Shown in pieces: positions 21,857 through 28,155 of a stretch of 28,155 nt of DNA (its first letter is position 1; every line of letters starts with the position of its first letter). Below the pieces are notes generated by a model. It was given only the letters and a program-made list of their open reading frames with translations, was not told the origin of the DNA and made no database searches. This DNA comes from CAIKMD01 sp035605975. Its GTDB lineage: Bacteria > Pseudomonadota > Alphaproteobacteria > ATCC43930 > CGMCC-115725. The DNA lies in NCBI GenBank assembly GCA_035605975.1, contig DATNGG010000132.1:1-28155 (forward strand), given 5' to 3'. The position numbers and the translations under genes are program-made.

Positions 21857-23179
21857 TTAGGGCTCGGATGAGGTCTTGACCGGCACGGCGACCGGCGCGC
21901 CAGTGCGCCGCGGCGATCGCGTGCCGCCGCTCACGACGAGCATCGCCAACGGCGGCACGGCGAGGAGCACCGCGCACAGCCCGGTCGCGGCAAGTCCCGC
22001 CCAGGCGATGAGCGGGCCGGCGATGAAGGCAACCAGCACGCTGATGCCGGCGGAACACGTGTCGTTGACGCCCAAGGCGCGGCCGCGCTCCGCGGTCGGA
22101 TAGTGATCGGCGATGAGCGCCGTCGCCGACACATTCGCCCCGGCCCAGCCGATGCCGACGAGGAAAGCGCCCAGAGTTACGGTCCAGAACACGCTGGTAT
22201 AAGCGACGAGCCCCGCACCGGCGAGCGCCGTCGCGACGCCTGGAAACATCACCGCATCGCGCCCGTAGCGGTCGGTCAACCGCCCCAAGGGAATGGTGAA
22301 AGCGAACATGCCCATGGAATGGCAGGCGCCGGCGATCGCAATGCCGGTGAGCGTTGTGCCGCAATCTTTGAGGACCAGCGAGGTCAGCACCATCACGATC
22401 GACATGTTGCCTTGCGCGGCGCAGTTGGAGACGACCGCAAGGCGGATCGCCGGATTGCGGAGCAAGCTCGAGGCGCGGAAGGCGCGCTTCGGCGCACCCT
22501 CGGCGGCGCGCGGCGGTGCAACGAAGCCCGGATAGTAGTGGTGGAGATTCTGGCCGATATGCTTGGGGTCGGGGCGAACGAAGCTGACGATGATCATGCC
22601 CGGCAGGATGAGGCAGGGCAGCAAAAACCAGGCAAGGCCGAGCGGATCGCCGCCGATGCGCGCCGAGACGTGCTCCGACACATCGATCACGAGCGGGCTC
22701 ACGACCAACCCCAAGAGCGAGCCCAAGGCGAGATAGCCGAGCGCCTGGGCGCGATACTGCGGCGGGAACATGTCGGTCGCGGCGACGCGCAGCTGCTGCG
22801 AGGCGTTCATCCCCATGCCGAAGACGAGGATGCCGAGAACGAAAGCGGGAAAGCTGTGGTAAAGCATGGCGACGCCGACTCCTGTCGCGCCGAAGAGCGC
22901 CAGGCCCAGCCCCATCAGAATCCCCGGCTTGCGGCCGAGCGCGTCGGTGACCCGTCCGACCGGATAGGCAATGAGGAAGCGGCTGAGGCCGACGAGACCG
23001 ACCGACAGGCCGATGAGATCGGCCGAGCCGGTCAGCGCGATCACCATCAACGGCCCGAAGCCATAGGTGAACTGCATCCCCGCGCCGGTGAAGGTCTGCG
23101 ACAGCGAGAACAGCGCCATGTTGCGCTTGACGACCGAGGGAACGCGAAAGGCGGGGGAAATGCTTGCGGCGCTATCCAT
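21857..23179 (-). CDS. MFS transporter
   Basis: The 440-aa transporter has about 12 helices with standard MFS motifs: YPVGRVTDALGRKPGILMG in the first half and IPLGRLTDRYGRDAVMF in the second. Its substrate is unknown. ATG 23179 has no Shine-Dalgarno sequence. A TGCTAATTT extended -10-like element and TTGTCG place a transcription start almost at the ATG, so a leaderless message or a start at Met 21 (MALFSLSQTF) is possible. The divergent glycosyltransferase gene starts 132 bases away. It faces the 62-aa gene across a 28-base gap. Confidence 0.87.
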   Translation of the reverse strand: MDSAASISPAFRVPSVVKRNMALFSLSQTFTGAGMQFTYGFGPLMVIALTGSADLIGLSVGLVGLSRFLIAYPVGRVTDALGRKPGILMGLGLALFGATGVGVAMLYHSFPAFVLGILVFGMGMNASQQLRVAATDMFPPQYRAQALGYLALGSLLGLVVSPLVIDVSEHVSARIGGDPLGLAWFLLPCLILPGMIIVSFVRPDPKHIGQNLHHYYPGFVAPPRAAEGAPKRAFRASSLLRNPAIRLAVVSNCAAQGNMSIVMVLTSLVLKDCGTTLTGIAIAGACHSMGMFAFTIPLGRLTDRYGRDAVMFPGVATALAGAGLVAYTSVFWTVTLGAFLVGIGWAGANVSATALIADHYPTAERGRALGVNDTCSAGISVLVAFIAGPLIAWAGLAATGLCAVLLAVPPLAMLVVSGGTRSPRRTGAPVAVPVKTSSEP

Positions 23180-23311
23180 TTAACCAAATTAGCAGAGCCC
23201 GGGAATTCGACAAATGGACGCGCGGCAGGGCAGGCTTGCGCCAAGCGGGGTCGCGACCGCCGGCTTCGGGCTCACCCGGGGTTAATCTCTCGGCGCAATA
23301 CTGCCAGCGCC

Positions 23312-24784
23312 ATGGTTAAGATTTTCGACCGGGACCGACGGGATGCAGGACCGCTCGAGCCGGCCGAGCGCGCAGCGCTCGCGGCGCTGTTCCTCTTCGC
23401 CCTGGCGCTGCGCCTCGTGCCGACCGTCATTCATCCGAGCCTCGATCATCCCGACGAGCTGTTTCAAAGCCTCGAGCAGGCCCATCGCCTGCTCTTCGGC
23501 TATGGCGAAATCCCATGGGAGTTCCATGTCGGCGCGCGCTCCTGGCTCTTGCCGGGCGCCTTGGCGGGTTTCATGTGGCTGGGCGACCGCATCGCCGATA
23601 CGCCCGCCCTCTATCTCGGCGCCGCCCATCTGGCGCTCGCCGCGCTCGCCGCGACCAGCATGCTCTGCGCCTTTTTCTGGGGCCGGCGCTGGTTCGGCTT
23701 TTGGGGCGGGCTGGTCGCGGCCTCGCTCCCCGCGCTCTGGCCGGATGCGGTCTATTTCGGCGCGCGCTCGCTGAGCGAATGCGTCGCCGCCGCGCTTCTC
23801 GTGCCGGCGCTCTATCTCCTCGACGGCGAGGTGAAGCGCGCGACGGGCGGGCGCCGCTTCGCCGGCGGGGCGCTGCTCGGCCTCGCCACGGCGCTGCGCA
23901 TCCAGTTGGCCCCTGTGCTCGCGCTCGTGCTCCTCTGGCGGGCCGTCGAGGACCTGCATCGCCGCGATTCGCTAAGGACGGAGTTGCCCTTCGTCATCGG
24001 CATCGCGCTCGCCCTCGGCGCAGCCGGGCTGCTCGACGCTCTCACCTGGACCTATCCGTTCCAGTCGCTGTGGCTCAACTTCACCTACAACGCCTTCAAC
24101 GGCGCCGCCGACAGTTTCGGCACCGCGCCCTGGTCCTATTACCTCATCGGCTTGATTGCACAGTGGCGCTGGTATTTTCCGGCGATTCTGCTGCTCGCCT
24201 TGCTCGGCGGCTGGCGCCTGAAGCTGCCGCTTGCGGCGGCGATCGTGATCCTCATCGCCCACGCGCTGGTGCCGCACAAGGAGTATCGCTTCATCTACCC
24301 GGCGGTGCTGCTGATCCTGATCCTTGCGGGACTGGGCCTCGCCCAGCTTATGTCATTCTTTGGCACGCGCGCGGCCGGCGCATCGCGCGGCCTGACGCTC
24401 GCCGCGCTCGGCGCCGTCGCCCTATCGAGCGCGGCCTTCGCCACCTCGCCCGCAATGCGGCCGATGTGGAATGCCGGCAGCAATCTGATCGCGGCCGCGT
24501 CTTACATTCATGGCCTCGATCATGTCTGCGGCATCGCCGCCGACGGCACCTATGGCGGCTATGCCTATTTCCATCGCGACGCGCCGTTCTATTGGCTCAC
24601 CAGTGCCGCCGAGCTCGCGGATGACGCGCCCGGCTTCAACGTGCTGATGACGGCGAAGCCCGTGCCGCGCGAGTTTTCGACCTTGCGCTGCTTCGGCGCG
24701 ATCTGCGTCGCGCGGCGCCCCGGAACGTGTCTCTCGACCCCGCCCGCGCCGCGCCCCTTCATGACCACGCCGCACGCACCTTAG
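23312..24784 (+). CDS. Membrane glycosyltransferase, GT22 (Alg9/PIG-B-like mannosyltransferase) family
   Basis: The 490-aa GT-C fold enzyme has roughly ten transmembrane helices. The first periplasmic loop has the catalytic acidic motif SLDHPDELFQSLEQAHRL followed by GYGEIPWEF and RSWLLPG. The second family signature, PHKEYRFIYP, lies near residue 330. These match GT22 mannosyltransferases that use polyprenyl-phosphate sugars. The C-terminal part is a short soluble domain (CGIAADGTYGGYAYFHRDAPFYW). I chose ATG 23312, since the open frame upstream runs antisense through the MFS gene. It is convergent with the next gene with 7 bases between stops. The acceptor (glycolipid, hopanoid or protein) is unknown. 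Confidence 0.85.
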   Translation: MVKIFDRDRRDAGPLEPAERAALAALFLFALALRLVPTVIHPSLDHPDELFQSLEQAHRLLFGYGEIPWEFHVGARSWLLPGALAGFMWLGDRIADTPALYLGAAHLALAALAATSMLCAFFWGRRWFGFWGGLVAASLPALWPDAVYFGARSLSECVAAALLVPALYLLDGEVKRATGGRRFAGGALLGLATALRIQLAPVLALVLLWRAVEDLHRRDSLRTELPFVIGIALALGAAGLLDALTWTYPFQSLWLNFTYNAFNGAADSFGTAPWSYYLIGLIAQWRWYFPAILLLALLGGWRLKLPLAAAIVILIAHALVPHKEYRFIYPAVLLILILAGLGLAQLMSFFGTRAAGASRGLTLAALGAVALSSAAFATSPAMRPMWNAGSNLIAAASYIHGLDHVCGIAADGTYGGYAYFHRDAPFYWLTSAAELADDAPGFNVLMTAKPVPREFSTLRCFGAICVARRPGTCLSTPPAPRPFMTTPHAP

Positions 24785-24791
24785 CAACGCG

Positions 24792-26156
24792 TCACGGCGC
24801 CTCGTGCTGCTCCGCCTGCGCGCCGTAAGCGGTGCCGTAATCGCCGGCGATCGATTGCGTGTCGTGGATGAACAGCAGGAACAGCAGGGTGAGGCAGGCC
24901 TCGGCAAGGACGAGACTCGCCAAGAGCCGGCGCGACAATGCCCTCGCCTCGGCATCATCGCCCGCCGCGGCGCGCTCGATCCAGACGAGCCACAATGCCG
25001 GCAAAGCGAAAGCGACGACGAGATAGTGGAGATAGACCGGCCGCGCCGTCGCGGTCAGCAACAGGCCATAGCCCCAGAACGCGGCATTGACCGCGAGCGC
25101 CGTCGAGGAGCCCGACGCGAAGATGTGCTCCGCCACGCCCGCCGCGTTGCGGCGCAATTGCCGGGTGAAGCGTAAGAGGATGGTTGCAAAGCACGCGACC
25201 ACAAGTCCGAGGAACGCGCCCGACAGATAGGTCGGCCAGCCGAGCACCGCGGGATAGGCGAGAAAGCGCCGGAAATCATTGCCGAGCGCATAGTGAAGAT
25301 CGAGGCCGAGCGCGAGGGCGAGCCAATGCTGATAGAAATCCGCATGAAGAAGGCTGGCGAGGTTGGCGCCTTCGACACCGCCCGGCAGCTTGACGATGGC
25401 GATGAGCCAGGGGATGAGCGGCAGCGCGCCCAAGAGGCTGCCGATCAGCCAGAGGCGCCAGCGCACGGACTTGCGATCGAAGAGGGCGGTCGCGGCAACG
25501 AAAGCCGCGGCGAAGAAGAAGCCGCAGAGCTGCACCTGCCCGAGAAGCGCGCCGATAACGCCCCAGGCGAAGGCGCCCCACCAGCGCTCGCGCTTCCACC
25601 ACACCCAGAGCAAGGCGACGGTGAAAAGCGGCAGGATGTCGGGCGGCCAGATCTTCCGGCTGAACAGCACGGCAAGCGGGTTGACCGCGACGAGTGCCGC
25701 GGCCCAAAGCCAGGGCTCGCGCTCGGCGCGCTGAACCCCGAAACGCGCGAAGAGCGACAGGAGCAGGATCGCGGCGCCATTGCTGAGCGCGACCGCGCGA
25801 GCGAGCGCGATCGGATCGAGCGCCGGCAGGACCGCGCTCAAGCCGATGAAGGCCCAAAGGCTTAGCCCCGCATTGGGGAGGCCCGCGCTCGATCCCATGC
25901 CGAGCAGCGGCAGATCGCGGCTTTGCCAGAAGTCGCGCAGCTGCGCGAAGGTCCAGGCCTCGTCGCCTTTCCATTCCATGTCCGAAAGCCAGACGAGGCG
26001 GAAGACGATACCGAGTGCGAGCGCCAGGCCGAAGCCGATCGCCCAACGCCGCCGCCAGAGCGCGTGCGAGGCCACGCGGCGCAAGCCTCGCAGCGCCGTA
26101 TCACCGTCGCGCGAAGTCAAGGCTGGCTTGCTCCGGCGCGGCGACGCCAGCACCAT
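24792..26156 (-). CDS. Membrane glycosyltransferase, GT39/GT83-like (PMT/ArnT type)
   Basis: The 454-aa polytopic GT-C protein starts with a basic cytoplasmic segment (about 1-38), then helix 1. The first periplasmic loop has MEWKGDEAWTFAQLRDFWQ, whose Asp-Glu pair is the catalytic site in this class. Many hydrophobic segments follow and the tail is soluble (DTQSIAGDYG). It probably transfers a sugar from a polyprenyl phosphate in the periplasm; donor and acceptor are unknown. It overlaps the upstream GT87-like gene by 56 bases on the same strand; a later start is possible, but overlap and co-translation seem likely. Confidence 0.8.
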   Translation of the reverse strand: MVLASPRRSKPALTSRDGDTALRGLRRVASHALWRRRWAIGFGLALALGIVFRLVWLSDMEWKGDEAWTFAQLRDFWQSRDLPLLGMGSSAGLPNAGLSLWAFIGLSAVLPALDPIALARAVALSNGAAILLLSLFARFGVQRAEREPWLWAAALVAVNPLAVLFSRKIWPPDILPLFTVALLWVWWKRERWWGAFAWGVIGALLGQVQLCGFFFAAAFVAATALFDRKSVRWRLWLIGSLLGALPLIPWLIAIVKLPGGVEGANLASLLHADFYQHWLALALGLDLHYALGNDFRRFLAYPAVLGWPTYLSGAFLGLVVACFATILLRFTRQLRRNAAGVAEHIFASGSSTALAVNAAFWGYGLLLTATARPVYLHYLVVAFALPALWLVWIERAAAGDDAEARALSRRLLASLVLAEACLTLLFLLFIHDTQSIAGDYGTAYGAQAEQHEAP

Positions 26157-27294
26157 ATTCGCGCCGCAGCGTCCAGACGATGAAGAGAAGGATCAAGAGC
26201 GGCGTCGCGAAGCCCGCGCGAAACACGGTCGGCGGGTTGAAGAACGGGCTGACCCAGAGCAGCACGAGGAAAAGGGTCTCGGTCAAGCGCAAGCCCCTCT
26301 CCAGCCCCCGCGCGAAGACCAGCGCCGCCGCGAGCCCGAGCAACAGCGCGTCGTAATCGATCACATGCGGCGCCGCGAGCAAGGTCGCGGCAAAGAGCAC
26401 CGCAAGCTGCGCCTCGCGTGCCATCGGCCGGCGATAGCACCACCACACCGCAGCGGCGGCGCCGGCGATGCCGAGCGCCTGGATCGCATTGGCGAGCGGC
26501 GCCGGCGCACCAAGCAGAGCCGCGTAGGTAAAAAGACTCTGGCCGTTGAGGCGCGCGATCGCGCTCCATTGCACGAAGAGCTCGCTGGGGCGCGTCATCA
26601 CCGCGAGCCATTGCTGCCACGGCGCGATGCCGAAGATCGCGGCGCTGGCGGCGGCGAGAAGCAGCGCGCTCGCCGCCGCACCGGCGAGCGCTTTCCAGTG
26701 CCGTCCGGCAATGAGCGCAACCGGCACCATCAGCCAGAGCTGCGGCTTATAGGTGAGCGCGCCCAAAAGCGCGCCCGCCAGCACCGGCCGGCGCGGCAGC
26801 AGGCCGAAGCCGCCCATCATCAGCGCGCAGGTGAGAAAAGTATTCTGGCCGAGACAGGCCGTGATCGCGCTGGCGGGGCAGAGCGCCGCCGCCACGCCGA
26901 GAATCGCCCGCGCGCGCGGCGCCCGAACGCAGCAACAAGTGGCGGCGATGAGACCGAGGAAGCTCAGCGCCAAAAACAGAATCCCGGCCGGGAGAAACGG
27001 CAAAAGGCCGAAAGGCAGAAGCAGCAGCAAATAATGTGGCGGATAAAGCCAGGGATGCAGCGGCAGCGGATGCGCGAGCCAGGCGGCGAAATTGGCGTTG
27101 AGCAGCTGAGTCAGCCCGTCGCCGTCATAGAGCACCGCGATATTGCCGTCATAAAAGGCGCGGATGGCCGTGTCATAGACCATCCAATCCTCGCCGCGCT
27201 CGCCGGCGAAGGCATGGATGTAAAAGGCCCAGGCGGCAAGGCCGAAAACGCCGGCAAGGCCGGCCGCGAGGCCGAGATTTTTCTCGACGGACAT
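26101..27294 (-). CDS. Membrane glycosyltransferase, GT87 (DUF2029) family
   Basis: The 397-aa polytopic protein has the GT87 hallmark EDWMVYDTAIRAFYDG near residues 35-50, in which the Asp is the presumed catalytic base. PLPLHPWLYPPHYLLLLLPFGLLP, ACLGQNTFLTCALMMGG and LTYKPQLWLMVP are also typical. Actinobacterial relatives are polyprenol-phosphate-mannose-dependent mannosyltransferases; the proteobacterial ones are little studied. ATG 27294 has AGGA about 7 bases upstream. It is first in a two-gene unit with the PMT-like gene. Confidence 0.83.
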   Translation of the reverse strand: MSVEKNLGLAAGLAGVFGLAAWAFYIHAFAGERGEDWMVYDTAIRAFYDGNIAVLYDGDGLTQLLNANFAAWLAHPLPLHPWLYPPHYLLLLLPFGLLPFLPAGILFLALSFLGLIAATCCCVRAPRARAILGVAAALCPASAITACLGQNTFLTCALMMGGFGLLPRRPVLAGALLGALTYKPQLWLMVPVALIAGRHWKALAGAAASALLLAAASAAIFGIAPWQQWLAVMTRPSELFVQWSAIARLNGQSLFTYAALLGAPAPLANAIQALGIAGAAAAVWWCYRRPMAREAQLAVLFAATLLAAPHVIDYDALLLGLAAALVFARGLERGLRLTETLFLVLLWVSPFFNPPTVFRAGFATPLLILLFIVWTLRREYGAGVAAPEQASLDFARR

Positions 27295-27579
27295 GAATGA
27301 TCCTGCGCCCGATCGCGCTCCGCCAAGCTTGGCAGGGCAATGGCTTAGAAAGTGTTAAGCCGCGGCTTTGCGGCGGCTGCTATACTCGCGAAGAAGACCG
27401 GCAAAATGGCGTGGGAGGCTGCAGAATTAGCCTGCGCCCCTCGACTACGCTCCGCTCCGCTCGGGGTGAGGAAAGAGGGTTGATGGCATTAAGAAAAAAG
27501 CCTCATCCCGAGCTTGTCGAGGGACGCACGGCCAACATCCAGCGACATGCAATTGCTCGGCATAAACGGGAGGAAAGCG
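27295..27579. other. Divergent intergenic region with extended -10 promoter candidate
   Basis: About 285 bases lie between the divergent GT87 and oxidoreductase genes. TGCTATACT (27378-27386) is an extended -10 element reading toward the oxidoreductase. A -35 is unclear. Frames here have no family features. The palindromic repeat described separately fills the middle. Confidence 0.4.
27438..27523. repeat. Palindromic intergenic repeat, second family
   Basis: CCCTCGA (27438-27444) pairs with TCGAGGG (27517-27523). CTCGGGGTGAGG (27460-27471) pairs with CCTCATCCCGAG (27501-27512) with one mismatch, around a loop containing AAGAAAAAAG. The text (cctcatcccgagcttgtcgaggg) matches a repeat style often seen between alphaproteobacterial genes. 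It lies in the probable 5' leader of the oxidoreductase gene. Confidence 0.65.
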
Positions 27580-28155
27580 ATGGTGGCGGTCATCCGTTTG
27601 CACCGGCGCGGCGGGCCGGAGGTGCTGAGCTTCGAAGACATCGAGCTCGGCCGCCCCGGCCCCGGCGAGGTGCGCTTCCGCCAGCGCGCCTGCGGCCTCA
27701 ACTTCATCGACACCTATATCCGCACCGGGCTTTATCCCTCGCCGCTCCCCTGCATCCTCGGCAATGAAGGCGCGGGCGAGGTCCTCGAAGTCGGGCCGGG
27801 CGTCATCGAGTTCAAAGAAGGTGATCGCGTCACCGCGATCCATCGCCTGGGTGGCTATGCCGAAGAGCGCATCGCCCCGGCCGAGCGGCTGGTGAAGCTG
27901 CCCGATTTCGTCTCCGACGAGATGGCCGCGGCGCTGATGTTCAAGGGCCTCACCGCCCGATATCTCCTGCGCCAGACCTTTCGCGTCGCACCCGGCCAGA
28001 CCATCCTCTTTCATGCCGCGGCGGGCGGCGTCGGCCTCGTCGCTTGCCAATGGGCGAAGCTCCGCGGCGCGACCGTGATCGGCACGGTCGGCAGCACGGA
28101 AAAGGCCGAACTTGCCCGCGCCCATGGCTGCGATCACGCGATCCTTTATCGCGAG
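27580..28155 (+). CDS. qor: NADPH:quinone oxidoreductase family protein, 5' part (runs off window)
   Basis: The first 192 residues of a zinc-independent medium-chain dehydrogenase of the quinone oxidoreductase type, which reduces quinones with NADPH in the cytoplasm. Seen are the GroES-like N-terminal domain (GPEVLSFEDIELGRPGPGEV, GLNFIDTYIRTGLYP, GNEGAGEVLEVG, EGDRVTA) and the start of the Rossmann domain (ILFHAAAGGVGLVACQWAKLRGATVIGTVG). The alcohol dehydrogenase zinc ligands are absent. ATG 27580 has GGGAGG 6 bases upstream. The end of the gene lies beyond the window. Confidence 0.9.
   Translation, partial: MVAVIRLHRRGGPEVLSFEDIELGRPGPGEVRFRQRACGLNFIDTYIRTGLYPSPLPCILGNEGAGEVLEVGPGVIEFKEGDRVTAIHRLGGYAEERIAPAERLVKLPDFVSDEMAAALMFKGLTARYLLRQTFRVAPGQTILFHAAAGGVGLVACQWAKLRGATVIGTVGSTEKAELARAHGCDHAILYRE

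Noticed and set aside
22103..23311. Long plus-strand open frame extending the GT22 gene by about 400 codons
   Set aside because: It runs antisense through the MFS gene, is full of Arg/Glu/His/Gln residues typical of GC-rich shadow frames, and the enzyme fold begins only after ATG 23312.
25780..27300. 506-codon plus-strand open frame
   Set aside because: Antisense to two glycosyltransferase genes; extremely Arg/Gln/Glu-rich without a fold signature.

Overview
The window is a GC-rich, densely packed chromosomal stretch. Gene content and small-protein families point to an alphaproteobacterium, probably a Rhizobiales- or Rhodospirillales-type environmental species: an NDUFS4-type complex I accessory protein, XdhC, a stand-alone HWE/HisKA_2-type sensor kinase, Rnk, FixK/FNR-type operators and palindromic intergenic repeats. 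No rRNA, tRNA, CRISPR array, integrase or transposase was seen. Long open frames opposite real genes are GC artefacts and are left out.

Layout. (1) 2-4588, plus strand: a tight run of overlapping or nearly touching genes, the 3' end of a cysteine synthase, creA, a 3-mercaptopyruvate sulfurtransferase, cystathionine beta-lyase, modB and modC. It joins sulfur amino-acid chemistry to molybdate import, but modA is absent. A palindromic repeat and a NitT/TauT-type binding-protein gene follow (4748-5674). (2) 5691-8179, minus strand: an MFS transporter, a four-helix membrane protein and a stand-alone M41-like zinc peptidase domain. (3) 8230-10652, plus strand: a cardiolipin synthase/phospholipase D and an endonuclease/exonuclease/phosphatase protein. 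(4) 10710-14527, minus strand: a PAS histidine kinase, then a two-gene unit of a second orphan NitT/TauT binding protein and an amidohydrolase. (5) 14729-17316: a possible leader peptide with a hairpin, a small zinc-ribbon protein, an Rnk-like protein and an MFS transporter. (6) 17569-21828: a stress/redox island with a universal stress protein, a three-gene unit (60 aa, 52 aa, NDUFS4-like), xdhC with a DUF1858 redox protein, a Crp/Fnr regulator and a 62-aa protein. (7) 21857-23179: an MFS transporter. (8) 23312-27294: three GT-C membrane glycosyltransferases. (9) 27580 to the end: a truncated quinone oxidoreductase.

The most interesting signal is regulatory. Five 14-bp sites of FixK/FNR type lie at 6781, 8124, 17569, 19477 and 21547. 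All fit TTG(A/C)-N6-(T/G)CAA and, read in one orientation, all have a (C/G)TGG centre. Two are exact reverse complements of each other. They lie upstream of the membrane protein/M41 genes, an MFS gene, the universal stress gene, the NDUFS4 operon and the 62-aa gene, and a Crp/Fnr regulator gene lies nearby. I infer an oxygen- or nitrogen-oxide-responsive regulon of poorly described respiratory and stress genes. The molybdate genes and XdhC, a molybdoenzyme maturation factor, may fit the same physiology, but no direct link is visible.
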